From NCBI GenBank assembly GCA_001247695.2, contig LGRX02024560.1, positions 1-64,000 on the forward strand: a stretch of 64,000 nt of DNA, read 5' to 3'. Positions 33,860-44,940 of the stretch are shown one piece after another; position 1 is the first letter of the stretch, and each line of letters begins with the position of its first letter. The DNA is from Cymbomonas tetramitiformis (lineage: Eukaryota; Chlorophyta; Pyramimonadophyceae; Pyramimonadales; Pyramimonadaceae). Under the pieces are notes generated by a model. The model had not been told where the DNA came from and searched no databases. It worked only from the letters and a program-made list of their open reading frames with translations. The translations under genes were made by a program, and so were the position numbers.

Positions 33860-34715
33860 GCAGCCGGGCAAAGGTCAGGTGTCAGCGGCCGGTGCTCTGA
33901 AGTGGCACTCATCTCAGTGGCCTTCACAATGAATGGCACGGGTGTCAGTGGCCGGCGCCTTGAATGACGCAGGTGTCAGTGGCCTGCGCTCTGAATGGCG
34001 CAGATGTAAAAGTCGCCGACGCTCTGAATGGCGCGGGTGTCAGTGGCCGGCGCTCTGAATGGCGCGGGTGTCAGAGGCCGGCGCTCTGAACGGCGCGGGT
34101 GTCAGAGGCCGGCGCTCTGAATGGCGCGGGTGTCAGAGGCCGGCGCTCTGAATGGCGCGGGTATCAGAGGCCGGCGCTCTGAATGGCGCGGGTGTCAGAG
34201 GCCGGCGCTCTGAATGGCGCGGGTGTCAGAGGCCGGCGCTCTGAATGGCGCGGGTGTCAGTGACGGGCGCTCTGAACGGCGCGGGTGTTAGTGGCCGGCG
34301 CTCTGAATGGCGCGGGTGTCAGTGACGGACGCTCTGAACGGCGCGGGTGTCAGTGGCCGGCGCTTTGAATGGCGCGGGTGTCAGAGGCCGGCGCTCTGAA
34401 TGGCGCGGGTATCAGAGGCCGGCGCTCTGAATGACGCGGATGTCCGTGACGGGCGCTCTGAATGGCGCGGGTGTCGGTGGCCGGCGCTCTGAATGGCGCG
34501 GGTGTCGGTGGCCGGCGCTCTGAATGGCGCGGGTGTCAGAGGCCGGCGCTCTGAATGGCGCGGGTGTCAGTGACGGACGCTCTGAATGGCGCGGGTGTCA
34601 GTGACGGACGCTCGCTGAATGGCGCGGGTGTCAGTGGCCGGCGCTTTGAATGGCGCGGATGTCAGTGACGGGCGCTCTGAATGGCGCGGGTGTCAGTGGC
34701 CGGCGCCCTGAATGA
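33860..34715 (+). repeat. Minisatellite of 31-bp units, about 27 copies
   Basis: Head-to-tail 31-bp units of the type GAATGGCGCGGGTGTCAG.. followed by GGCCGGCGCTCT. Variants are interspersed: CAGTGGCC, CAGAGGCC, CAGTGACGG. Several variant blocks recur in order, which suggests duplication of multi-unit blocks. No coding sequence. Confidence 0.92.
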
Positions 34716-35805
34716 CGCAGCACAGCATCCCAATTTCATATGCATATCACAACATAGCACCGGCATTTTCATAGTCCATAGCACAACACAGCACTGCACT
34801 ACATTTGCATAGCATTTGCATATCCGCATAGCACAGCATAACACTGCATTTGCATATGCACAGCACAGCACAGCATAGCACAGCACAGCACAGCACAGCA
34901 CAGCATAGCACAACATATGTAAATGCATATCTTAGCAAATGCAAATGCATATGCATATCTTAGCACAGCCGTGACCGTTGCATACACTTATGTGCATGGC
35001 ATGTGAGGGAAAGGCTGCACTCTCAGTGGGATATTCCCCCACTCAGCTCAGGTTGAAATCCTGACAGCTCCGTCTCGGCCGCACACTCGGCTGGGCAGTT
35101 CGCAGCCGAGTGTGCGCCCGAGATTCTGCGGCATTTGCTGTGCCTAGCATTGCGCAGCATTTGCGTATGGCACGTAAGCCTACCGCACCACACAGCTCAA
35201 CAGGGCACGACATCCGGATCCAGGAGTGGCATCTGGAGATTCGGCAATGCAGAGCCCAAAACAACATATGCATATCATTGCATAACACAGCATTCGCATT
35301 TGCATTTGCATATCACAGTACAACACAACGGAGCATTTTCATAGCCCAACAATTTCATATGCATAGCGACACCGCATAGCACAGCAGGGCACGGCATCCG
35401 GCTCAAGTAATCCGGAGATCGGGCACTACATAACACAGAACAGCATATGAAAATCCAAACACAACATAGCATTTGCATAAAGCATATCACAGTACAACAC
35501 AACACACCATTTGCATATGCACAGCACAGCATGTTCATCGCACAGCATAACACAGCGCAGCATGTTCATATAGTACATAGCAAAGCACAGCATCCCAATT
35601 TCATATGCATATCACAACATAGCACCAACATAGCACCGGCATTTTTATGTCCAAAGCACAACACAACACTGCATAGCATTTGAGCATTCGCATAGCATTT
35701 GCATTATTACGTATAGCACAGCATACCACTGCATTTGCATATGCACAGCACAGCACAGCACAACACAATATATGTAAATGCTTATCGTAGCACCTGAGAT
35801 TTCTC
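34716..35805. repeat. CAGCA / CATTTGCATA simple-repeat field
   Basis: AGCACAGC and GCATTTGCATATGCA motifs recur throughout. A larger ~100-200-bp segment beginning CACAGCATCCCAATTTCATA is present near 34,725 and again near 35,588. ORFs (Ala-Val-Leu-Cys runs) are repeat artefacts. Confidence 0.8.
35073..35123. repeat. 21-bp inverted repeat with 9-nt loop
   Basis: Arms at 35,073-35,093 and 35,103-35,123 (core GCACACTCGGCTG) pair with a single mismatch. A strong DNA or RNA hairpin inside a simple-repeat field; role unknown. Confidence 0.75.
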
Positions 35806-35838
35806 TAGCATGGGGTTGATATATGGAGCTTCCTTGGA

Positions 35839-35903
35839 AGGTGTGCATGGTAGCCTGTGTAGCTAAAAACTACACAGGTTGGGTTCGAGTCCCAACACCC
35901 CTG
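35839..35903 (+). other. tRNA-like sequence (degenerate tRNA or SINE head)
   Basis: A perfect T arm TTGGG-TTCGAGT-CCCAA (Pol III B box) and a 5-bp anticodon-like stem TGTAG/CTACA with a 7-nt loop CTAAAAA are present. The acceptor stem pairs 6 of 7 bases (AGGTGTG with CACCCCT). The D-arm region is only about 12 nt, too short for a normal tRNA, and the anticodon would read AAA. A degraded tRNA or tRNA-derived SINE head is more likely than a functional tRNA. Confidence 0.4.
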
Positions 35904-38048
35904 ATATGCGCGTTACGTGCTTATCCCTGGACTGATTGTTTTCACGAGCAGTATTGAATCTGCTTGAGCATCGAACGTCAGCAGTGCACCTCTACTGCAT
36001 ATACCCCCACGGGCACCCCTGCTGCATACATATGGACCTCACTACTATTAATTTTTTTTCAGCATAACACCTCACATCATGTTTCGGCAAATTTCGCGTG
36101 CTCGATATCAGTCTCAGCAGGCTGCACAGTTTACTCGCTGCCTGTATGCTCGGTCTGAGCATCTTACAAGCTTGGGTGCTCAGGCCGATCAGCTCAAGTC
36201 ACGCATAAGTGATATCAAAATCTCGCCCATGCTTGGCGGCTTGGTTTAAGCACGCACTCTCGCATGCCCGGTCGCGGGGTCTCCGCAAAACATACCACGT
36301 GCCTACCTGCTAGATGTCCTTATAAAATATCACTTATCAAGTCGCTCAGTCTCCTCAGACCATCTCGCATGCCCAGCTGCTTGGTCTGCGCATACAATGT
36401 CACATGCCTGGTTAGCTTGAGAGGAAAAAGCGTTTGGTCGTTTAGTCGCGTTCCAATTTTTATTGGTGCGAAAATATCCTTTTCAAGAAACGTGTAGACC
36501 ACTCAAGAAATGTCGTTTGTTTCGCTTTTGCGTCGCTTTCATGAGGCATCGTTGCAAGCCAGACTACGTATTGACGCGCGCCCGTCTCGAGCACCCCCTA
36601 TCGGTTGCGCATAAGAAATAGGTGCTAGAAGATGAGCGAGGGTGATGGGTAGAATAAGTGAATGAACTGAAAGTAAACCTTAGAGACTTACGTGCATATT
36701 ATTCCAACGAAGCTTCAGGTCGAGCATGTTTTTTAGCAAAGCTTTCTGAAGCCGCTGCCAACGCGCCGCACACCTTTTAATCCATTAGGAGGGCATATGA
36801 AGTCTTTCCAGAAATACAACTTAAGATGATATCGAAGTGCTTAATTCGCTTGCGCGTGTGTCTTTGAGAGAGCGGTCGCAATAAGGCGTGCACGAGGCTG
36901 AGCGCGGTACCTTCTACCGGAAGCACGTGTGCTCTTGTCAAGGATGCGCGTTACGAACAGATCCAACACGTATAGCAATGACTAGCACGTAGTGGGACAC
37001 ACATATTCAAAAGTGTCATCAAAGCGTAAATCACTCGCTTGCAACCGGGGCTCGCGCATCAGCGAAGGTAGAAGCGCCCTTCTTGAAGCTGCCTTTAGCT
37101 CGGGCATTCCTCAAGGTCACGGAAGAATTGCAAGCGCGAACGGACAGCTCCTTCGAAACCCTGCTTGCGAAATTCCCAGTTGAGATATAGCGTCTGTAGA
37201 CACTTTATTGACAGAACAGCGGCGTTTCCAAACAGTCGAGTGTGTTTTGAGCTTCCATTCGATTGCCACGAGAGAAAAAACACCTAGCGTGACTAAATGC
37301 AGAATCAGGCATGCCGACACTTCCGGTGAAATCAATGAGAGCAGCGTGAGGCGTGTTCAAAAGAATTCAGAACGAAGAGATCCTCTCCATCGTCGTTCAA
37401 CTGCAGGTACATCGTCAGATACATCTAGACATTAATCCCGCGGCAGAAATGACCCAAGAGCTCTCGACCATGGAGAATGCTTCCTCCAAGACCAACAGCC
37501 TCTCACAGTCTGACGCGAGTCTCCCAGTGACACTGTACAGTATGAGTATCAGTATGCAGTATCGCGAGTATGAGTATGCAATATATTCCGTATGACCCCA
37601 CAACCAGCCAGAGCCCATACACTCAACACAACCCCCAGTCCGGTGGACCACCACCAGGTTTCACCCCAGGCCAGTGATACCCATCACGGTGGAGCCTCTA
37701 CAGTAGTACCCCTTCCAGAAGGATACCCGCAGTCCAACCCCTTCTTCTACTGTCACTCCTGACTTACTCTTGTCCCCAGAGCTTATGGACAAAAATAGAC
37801 ATTTAGGGTTTGTAACTCTGTGGGGTCCATAAGCTCTGGCATGACTCGGCAGGCCTCCAAATCGATGTCCTCCAAAGTGCACACCACTTCAGGGGCTTCA
37901 GCAGGAGGGCCAAACAAACAGAAGTTCTGCTCAACACATGCCCAGAAATTGACCTGATCTCTAGTTATGGAGGTAAACGTCCTGAAAACTGCCAGGTTTT
38001 CAGTGAGCTGCAAAAGTCTGGCACCAAAATCATTCAAAACTCCATATG
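35904..38048. other. Unique-looking DNA without a supported gene
   Basis: Only short ORFs without motifs. Near 37,560-37,680 a plus-strand reading has a Tyr/Gln/Pro-rich run (YDPTTSQSPYTQ) like the gag-like protein at 39,342, possibly a relic. A minus-strand frame (37,783-38,061) of about 92 codons has a reasonable composition but no known domain and is cut by the LTR at 38,049. Confidence 0.4.
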
Positions 38049-38511
38049 TGCCAGGGGGCACGATAGACTGCCAATTACCCCCACGGAAGGGGGATCCGAT
38101 TCAGATTACCGGCATATTGGGAGAAATATTGATAGGGAATCTGAGATCGTGGATGAAGAATGCAAAATCAGTAAATGTTATCTCTCTGGCAGAATCGTGA
38201 ACGATAGAAATATTATTAGGAACGATTATGACAGAATCAACGGTGTCGGTACAATACCGTGACAGATGACGATAGAGATGACATTTATGGCGGCGCAGGT
38301 TGGGGGAAAACAGGGATTCCTGTGACGAGAGAAACTAGCCGAACAGTCTGTGCTATATAGTGATGAAACACGATTCCTTTGGGAGCTTAGTTACAGAATA
38401 AAAACATTTTCGTAACACGGGCCCTATTGCATAATCACCGGTTGTGATATATATATCGATTCGTATCCGATTACTCTGAAACTTCGTATATGCATTTGTA
38501 TGCCCGTGACA
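38049..38511 (+). repeat. 5' LTR of the chromovirus
   Basis: Starts TGCCAGGGGGCACGATAG and ends GTGACA just before the primer site. It matches the 3' LTR to GTAACACGGGCC (38,425), then has about 85 bp absent from the 3' copy. A GTGCTATATAG at about 38,350 is a possible promoter and GAATAAAAAC a possible poly(A) signal. Confidence 0.85.
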
Positions 38512-38514
38512 AAT

Positions 38515-38529
38515 TGGTATCAGATGTGG
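38515..38529 (+). other. Primer binding site for initiator tRNA-Met
   Basis: TGGTATCAGATGTGG begins three bases after the LTR end. TGGTATCAGA complements the 3' end of eukaryotic initiator methionine tRNAs, the usual primer of plant and algal gypsy elements. Confidence 0.8.
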
Positions 38530-38952
38530 CGAGTGCTGCCTTCAATTATGCTATTCGCGCGGGATAACAGCACTCGGCTTTCTTCAGCGTAAGCGACTTC
38601 CATGCGCACAGTATGTTCTGGGGGGGAGATGAGCTCTTAGTCATTATTTTCCGTTTGTATATGTCAAACTTATCCATGGAAAAGTATTTTTGACGACTAC
38701 GAGCCTCTAGAGATCATATATCGTTCAGGACGTTCGGTGCTCAGTTTCACACGACTGCAAAGGTCAAACATGTCGTTCATGGGTTTTTTGAAAAATATGC
38801 TCTGATCGTCCGTGGGACCTTACAACGTACTTTACTTTTACAGTACTAGTTGAACGTGAATATTGGCGGAAACCTTCAGGGATGCAGCACAACGTTCAGA
38901 ATATTCACTGACAACGTGACGACAGGCTCTTAACACTCAGGGCCGTATCACG

Positions 38953-39288
38953 TCCTGTGTTCTTGACGTCTTAACGTCGAATATAACGGATTCTGAGACC
39001 AGAGTACCTTTCCAGAATAGTATATTGACGGTCCGAAGGCAGAAAATAGCGACGTGTGTGGCGGAACAAAACCCATCTTGCACGGGTCGGGCTAGTCCGT
39101 ACCAGTAACGACAACCCGTATCCTGTGTTCTTGACGGCTTAACGTCGAATATAACGGATTCTGAGACCAGAGTACCATTCCAGAATAGTATATTGACGGT
39201 TCGAAGACAGAAAATAGCTTCGTGTGTGGCGCACACAAACCCATCCTGCACGGGTCGGGACAGTTTTCAACGTTAACGACAACCTACT
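38953..39288 (+). repeat. 168-bp tandem duplication in the 5' leader
   Basis: Two copies (38,953-39,120 and 39,121-39,288) starting TCCTGTGTTCTTGACG. They share GGATTCTGAGACCAGAGTAC and CATC.TGCACGGGTCGGG with roughly 10-15% differences. Located between primer site and gag-like ORF; may belong to the packaging region. Confidence 0.85.
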
Positions 39289-39341
39289 GGGTGGACTGTT
39301 CTGTGGATAGTTGACGTTGTATATACATCTGGACTCTGGCT

Positions 39342-40927
39342 ATGAGTGGCACAGACGTATACACGTATAAGACGTCGGGTGGAATATTCAGGGGCACACC
39401 ACAGACTAATCCCGAGTATCAAGCTAATGCCGAGATACCCTATCTAGGTTATGGTGCGCCCTCAGGAGCACACTATATGCAAACCGGGCAGCAGTACACC
39501 TCAGCCGTCGGTTCGTCAGCAGCAGTACAGCACACATACGTGCAGGGAGGGCCCGTACAATACCAAGTCTCGCCTGCAGCTGCTGACACACCAGGGTATG
39601 CACAACCGTCAGCAGCAGTATCGTACACACACACGCAGGGTGTGCAATATCCTCCCCCTCCAACTTCGACAGCAGTGACAGGAGTACCGGGAACCTACAC
39701 CGGACTGCAGCACATACCCCAAGTAGCAGCAGCTCAGTATTCACACCCAGCTGCAGCATATTCTCCAATGTACGGAATGGCTCCCACATCCGCAGCGTAT
39801 TCATTCCCTACAGTACAGAATGGAGTATATCAGGGGCCAACACTGCAGGGGTACACACAGGCAGCACCGCAGCAGATCAGTCAGTACAACAACTCCAGTT
39901 TGTTACACCAACTGCTGTGCCAATTAGTATGGCAGCACCTTTACCTCTGCATACCTGGACGGGACATTACCCTTTCAGGAACGTGCAGTACCCTACTCCG
40001 TACCAGCAGGCAGGAGGGTACACACAGGAACTTGGCAGCAGACCAATGTATGGAGCTCCCATTCCTATGTCCGCAGGATGGGCTCACTCGCCTATGCCAG
40101 GGCCTAGTCGTGTGGTGGACGAGGCGGCGACTATGCGTGTGAGTGTGGGCACACTGGATGGAGTGCGCAACCCAGCCGACGAGACACACACTACGGAGGC
40201 TATGCGTGTAGACATCCTGGAGAATGCGCGTACCGTGGATGCTGGTCAACTCCCTGTTGTGGAAGACTTGCCTACCAATGTATAGATGGGCGTTGCGGGT
40301 ATGCGCATAAATGCTGGTGATATATCGAAGGTGCCGGGTGCGCGCATTAACGCACAGGCGATGGCGACTACGCATACCAACGAGGCAACGACATCCGCAT
40401 TGACGCAGTCTTCTACGGAACCGAGCAATGTATCAGGGCTAATTATGGTCTCTTCGACTGTCTCTGCAGTATCTGATTCACCTCCTGTATCTGATGGTGC
40501 TCCTCCGTCTCCGACTGCGACAGAGTCAGAGGGCGAGACAGGGAAGTTGGGACGCACTGTGGTGATTAACGCCACGCAATATCCTGATAACGACAGCGAA
40601 GAGTCATACGCTCGAGGTCGTGAAGACGGTCAGCCGCCAGACCGAAGGGTAAGAGACCTTAGAACACGCATTTCCTCCGGGCCATATACTTGGGCTCGAC
40701 ATAATCTGCCATACCGGCACGACTCAAACTCACCTGGGAGTTCTTCTTCTGGTGAATCAGACAGATCCCGAGCAAGGAAAGATGCGAAGGCGAGAAAGCG
40801 CAGGCTGGCGGAACGCGCAGGTTCGGGCTCGGGCAGTGGTCACAGTGTGGCTGGGTCACAGGGGGTGGCGGACCCCTACAGATCTGCAACCCTTGGGAAA
40901 GCTTTCCATAGGCATGGAAACGGGTGA
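39342..40927 (+). pseudogene. gag: Gag-like protein, frame-disrupted
   Basis: Begins at ATG 39,342 with a Tyr/Gln/Pro/Ser-rich low-complexity region resembling disordered gag N-termini. The reading frame changes near 39,910-39,920 and continues to an in-frame TAG at 40,283-40,285. The same frame then reopens to 40,927 with Ser/Arg-rich sequence (SPGSSSSGESDRSRARKDAK). The last dozen codons already run into the CCATAGG repeat. No zinc knuckle is visible before the break. Assigned as gag by position after the primer site. The missing C-terminal part is presumably displaced by the insertion that begins near 40,901. Confidence 0.5.
40901..40916 (+). repeat. Left terminal inverted repeat (candidate)
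   Basis: GCTTTCCATAGGCATG, matched in inverse orientation at 56,348-56,363. First occurrence of the TTTCCATAGG repeat after the gag-like ORF. Confidence 0.5.
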
Positions 40928-42239
40928 AAACCCTATGGAAAAGCCCTATGGAAAAGGGAAAATGGATACTGGAGGTTATCTCGAAAACAAAAATTTTGAG
41001 TTTCCATCCCTATACTCACCCTTGGGAAGGTTTTCATTATTTTCCAGGGCATTCCATAGGGTGATTGTGCTTTCCATAGGGTTTTCCAAGGCATTCCATA
41101 GGGATGATTGTGGCGTCCATACCTATGGAACGTTTTCCATAGGGATGGAAGGGATCGTATGGAAAATATCGTATGGAAAACCCTATGGAAACCCAATGGA
41201 AAGTCCTGGAATATCAAGCGTTTTCCGTACCTATGTCATCCCTATAGCCTTCCTATGGAAAGCCGTATGGAAAACCCTGTGGAAAAACACACGGATCTGT
41301 TCCATCCCTATGATCACCCTATGCTGGCCCTATGGAACCTAATAGGTCATACCTATGGAAATCTTTTCCCCAGGCATGGTACCCCTTGGGAAACCTGTTT
41401 CCATACGGACGGTGTACCTATGGAAGCGAATTCCATAGGCATAGTATCCCTTGGGAAGCAATCTTCCATACGGTCGATATACCTATGGAACATTTTCCAC
41501 AGGTATGGTATCCCCTGGGAAAGATCTTTCCATACGGACATTATGCCTACGGAAGACGGGCCCATACACTTAGCGTCCCTTGGGAAATAGGTTTCCATAC
41601 GGCCGACATACTTATGGAAAGGTTTTCCACTGGGTGGCTCACCTTTGGGAAAGATTATTCCATAGGATGGCTATACCTATGGAAACACAATTCCATACGT
41701 GCTGTATACTTATGGAAAGGTATTCCATACGGATATTATACGTATGATTCCGTTAACAGCATCAGGAGTATACCTATGGAAACGCTTTCCGTAGGGTGAC
41801 CCGCCCTATGGAATTCATATTCCATACGGTTATTATACTTATGGAGAGCATTTTCCACCAGGTGTACTATACGGAAAGCTTTTTCCCCAGGGATACCATG
41901 CGTATGAAAACCGTATATTATAGGTATGGAAAACATCTTTCCCTACGTATGTTATCCGTATGGAAACTATTTACTATAGGCATAGTATAGGTATGGAACC
42001 AGTAGATATATATGGTTTCCATAGGCACGATATAGGGATAATATCGGGATGCTATACGTATGGAACTTAATTAATATTTACTTTCCATAGGCACAGTAGT
42101 GGGGCAGTATATGGATACTGTACGTATGGAATGCTAATACTATTTCCACAGGTATAGTACAAGGATAATACAGGGATACTATACGTATGAAATGCTGGTC
42201 ATCAACTTAATACACAATACGTAATAACGTTTGTTCCAT
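40917..42239. repeat. CCTATGGAAA subterminal repeat field, left
   Basis: Dozens of 10-12-bp motifs, CCTATGGAAA and its complement TTTCCATAGG, occur with variants (ATACGTATGGAA, CCCTTGGGAAA). They are spaced roughly 20-40 bp apart in both orientations. The motif is near-palindromic (CCATAGG/CCTATGG). ORFs here are by-products of the repeat. Confidence 0.85.
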
Positions 42240-42244
42240 TGTTT
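42240..42244. other. Target-site duplication TGTTT (left)
   Basis: Five bases immediately before the gag-only LTR element; identical to 44,742-44,746 after it. Confidence 0.85.
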
Positions 42245-42507
42245 TGACAAGAACAGTGAAATATATATATAATAAAAGGGGTGAATATAGATATATATCA
42301 CTGGGCTCAAAAGGACTCAGAAACAAGCAGTGATCTGTCGGAATAAGCTGATATAGATAAAACATTACATGCTTTTATCTGTGCAGTGAGACAGTCGGCT
42401 GTCAGGGAGATGACAGATGACAAGATGGCAGGGTCACTCAGGGCAAGGGGTGAGCAAAGGATCTGGACTCCTCCCATACAGTGGGGGGAAAGTCACAGTA
42501 CCCGTGA
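42245..42507 (-). repeat. 3' LTR of gag-only element
   Basis: Plus-strand start TGACAAGAACAGTGAAATAT, end AGTACCCGTGA. Contains ATATATATAATAAAAGG on the plus strand. Confidence 0.88.
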
Positions 42508-42695
42508 CACCACCACACCCAGAAGGTGTGAGTGGGATGCCAGATGAATGCAAGCCCTAACCTAGCCCAAGGTTACTTCAAATTGTTAGGACCTAAGGAG
42601 CCTTTTCCAGCTCAACTAGAGGCACATCCGTGCGTGGGCGTTGTCCTAACATTCTAAGCACCACAGACTAGAAGGAATGCTGCAAACAATCTCAA

Positions 42696-44222
42696 TCAGG
42701 TTTCAGCCGCGCGATCAGGTGTCAGCGCAGGCTCCCGGAAGGCGGGGTACATGGAGTCGTCGGGCTCATCCAGCGCAAACTGATCGGCATCTTGCGACAC
42801 GGCGTGGAGGGCAACGTCGTCGTCGATCGACGGCCCAACCCAAGATGCCTGCTGGTCAACGCGGAACGTCATGAAGCTGGCGACGCCTGTCGGAGGCGGC
42901 TCCGTAGGCACCACAGACTCCGGTGCAGGTGCCTGTGCGGCGTCAGGTGCTCCGAGCATGGCAGCGGAAGCCGACGCGGCGGCAACAGGCGGCGGGCGCG
43001 AGCCCGCGGGTTTGGCGGTAGGGGGCGCGCGCCCCTGAGCAAATGCCTCACGGCATGTGTACGGGCACGCCCCTTTAGTGTCGGGGTGCGTGTCCGTCAG
43101 ATTCCAAAGGCGAAAGCAGACCAGGCAGGGGTAACCAGTGCCCACCCACCTCTTGGTGAGCGCGCCAGGCTGCGCGGTCCACTCACCAACGGGCTTGATG
43201 TCGGCGTTCTTGGCGGACAGCGAATTGAACGTGGGCTTTTTGACTCTGTAGTCGGTGGGCTGAGAGTCAGTCGAGCGGGTGGCGAGGGGGAATTCCTCAC
43301 GCCATACCGTACGGATACGGAGGCAGAGGGCGGAGAAAGAGTAGACCTTGCCACCACGGAGCTCTCGGATGATGTTCAAGTACAGCGGGGTGACGAAAGG
43401 CGATAGCTTTGCAGAGCTGGCCAGGACGTGCCACAAGTCCTTCACCCTCTTAGCCTCGCTGTAGTCGGGGTTCAGATGGGCGTGCTTGTCGCCCAGCTTG
43501 CGGATGACGGTAAGCTGCGGGGCGGGGTCGGAGTCCTCGTCGACCACGGATGCCCGCAGCTTCGACCAATACCTGTCTGTGTCAGGGTCAGGCACCCCCT
43601 CCACCTCGTACCGTAGCCGCTGGAGGACGTACCGGCCGTCAGCGGGATGGGAGCGCGCGGCCTCGTGGTACAGCGCCAGTGCTGTGCCACGAAGCACCAC
43701 AGGCAAGATGGTAAAGAGGATCTCGTTCAGGGTGATGTGGTAGAACTCGTGATCGTTCTCCAGGTCGAGGAGCTTCGAGAACTCAGCGTAGGAGATGGGG
43801 AAGAGGACATGTCCCAACCCAGCGAGGAGGACGGTGAAGTCAGACTCGGCCTCCTCGTTGTCCAGGGTGAGGCCGGTTTTCGGGTTAAAGCCGCCGGATT
43901 TCAGCACAGTCACGAGGTCCGTGGAATAGGCGAAAGCGTAGGAGAGGTTCTCCGCGAACTCCTCCTCGCGTCCCAGCTCAACAGGAGTCGAGACAAGGAC
44001 GGATGGGTTGTTGAAAAACTCGAATGGGGAGGGGGCAGGCCGCAGCGATGTAGGGGCCGAACGCTGCGATGCCATTGTGGCAATTCTCCGCTTCTCTGGC
44101 GTGCTGCCTGGCGTCGGAGAGCGCCCATCACCTGGCGGAGGTGTCGGCGAAGGTGAGCTGGCACCAGCCTTACGGGCTGCGCGAAGGGCTTCAGCAAGGG
44201 ATTTTTGGCGGAGTTGAGACAT
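42696..44222 (-). CDS. gag: Gag-like protein of nested LTR element, 508 aa
   Basis: Start at ATG 44,222 (MSQLRQKSLAEALR). Residues 1-80 are a basic, Ser/Pro-rich region. Residues about 85-345 form a helical capsid-like domain (YAEFSKLLDLENDHEFYHIT, FFNNPSVLVSTPVELGREEE). A Cys cluster at about 385-415 (CLVCFRLW...GACPYTC) resembles a zinc finger of gag-like proteins. An Ala/Pro-rich linker and acidic tail follow. The frame is intact, agreeing with the identical LTRs. It could assemble particles that are mobilised in trans. Confidence 0.72.
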   Translation of the reverse strand: MSQLRQKSLAEALRAARKAGASSPSPTPPPGDGRSPTPGSTPEKRRIATMASQRSAPTSLRPAPSPFEFFNNPSVLVSTPVELGREEEFAENLSYAFAYSTDLVTVLKSGGFNPKTGLTLDNEEAESDFTVLLAGLGHVLFPISYAEFSKLLDLENDHEFYHITLNEILFTILPVVLRGTALALYHEAARSHPADGRYVLQRLRYEVEGVPDPDTDRYWSKLRASVVDEDSDPAPQLTVIRKLGDKHAHLNPDYSEAKRVKDLWHVLASSAKLSPFVTPLYLNIIRELRGGKVYSFSALCLRIRTVWREEFPLATRSTDSQPTDYRVKKPTFNSLSAKNADIKPVGEWTAQPGALTKRWVGTGYPCLVCFRLWNLTDTHPDTKGACPYTCREAFAQGRAPPTAKPAGSRPPPVAAASASAAMLGAPDAAQAPAPESVVPTEPPPTGVASFMTFRVDQQASWVGPSIDDDVALHAVSQDADQFALDEPDDSMYPAFREPALTPDRAAET

Positions 44223-44478
44223 GGGTAATTCAGGCAGGCGAAAAGCTGACCGCGCGAATGGGAGGCGCAAGAAATAATGCGCAAACGGTCTGGGTGCCGA
44301 TCAGGGTGTCGAACTGGGTGCCGAAAGAAGAGCGTAAGCAAATTAAAGCGTAGCTCTGGGTACGTGCTGGGCGACGTGAAGATGAACTTTTGGGAACTGC
44401 CGGGAAGTAGAATCGAACTGGGGGCCGAAGCGAGCGAAAGCCGAGCGAGGAAACACCACAAGTGGTGGAACCGTAACC

Positions 44479-44741
44479 TGACAAGAACAGTGAAATATAT
44501 ATATAATAAAAGGGGTGAATATAGATATATATCACTGGGCTCAAAAGGACTCAGAAACAAGCAGTGATCTGTCGGAATAAGCTGATATAGATAAAACATT
44601 ACATGCTTTTATCTGTGCAGTGAGACAGTCGGCTGTCAGGGAGATGACAGATGACAAGATGGCAGGGTCACTCAGGGCAAGGGGTGAGCAAAGGATCTGG
44701 ACTCCTCCCATACAGTGGGGGGAAAGTCACAGTACCCGTGA
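44479..44741 (-). repeat. 5' LTR of gag-only element
   Basis: No difference from the 42,245-42,507 copy was seen. In coding-strand orientation it is followed by GGTTACGGTTCCACC, possibly the primer site, though it does not begin with the usual TGG. Confidence 0.88.
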
Positions 44742-44746
44742 TGTTT
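44742..44746. other. Target-site duplication TGTTT (right)
   Basis: Matches 42,240-42,244 and supports transposition rather than recombination. Confidence 0.85.
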
Positions 44747-44940
44747 CCAGTCTATTTCACATCATAAACCTCTTTTTCCAATCTATTTCACAACATAAAC
44801 AGTCTATTCCACCATCATGCCGGCTCCGCCTCCGTAGCCTCGTCTTTTTCTTCCTCATCCTTCTTTTCATTCGCCTGTGGAAAACCATGGAGCAAATGTA
44901 AGTCATGTTGGTTGGTTTTCCAAAGCTTAAAAAATAACCT

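Larger units (their letters stand above)
42245..44741 (-). mobile_element. Gag-only LTR retroelement, 2,497 bp, recent insertion
   Basis: Two 263-bp LTRs (42,245-42,507 and 44,479-44,741) appear identical by eye and are flanked by the 5-bp duplication TGTTT. The only long gene is a gag-like ORF on the minus strand. There is no reverse transcriptase, so it must use enzymes from another element (non-autonomous). LTR termini read TCACGGG...TTGTCA on the coding strand. The empty site would read ATTGTTTCCAGTC. Confidence 0.88.

Noticed and set aside
33860..34715. A CRISPR-like array
   Set aside because: Units are contiguous 31-bp repeats with no unique spacers, and no cas-like genes are present.
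34662..35848. Ala/Val/Leu/Cys-rich ORFs that could look like membrane proteins
   Set aside because: They translate the AGCACAGC simple repeat; hydrophobicity is an artefact.
35839..35903. A functional tRNA gene
   Set aside because: The D arm is too short, the acceptor has a mismatch, and an AAA anticodon is unexpected; listed only as tRNA-like.
40917..42239. ORFs of 64-196 codons with repeated Tyr-Gly/Met-Glu patterns
   Set aside because: Translations of the CCTATGGAAA repeat, open in several frames, without domain character.
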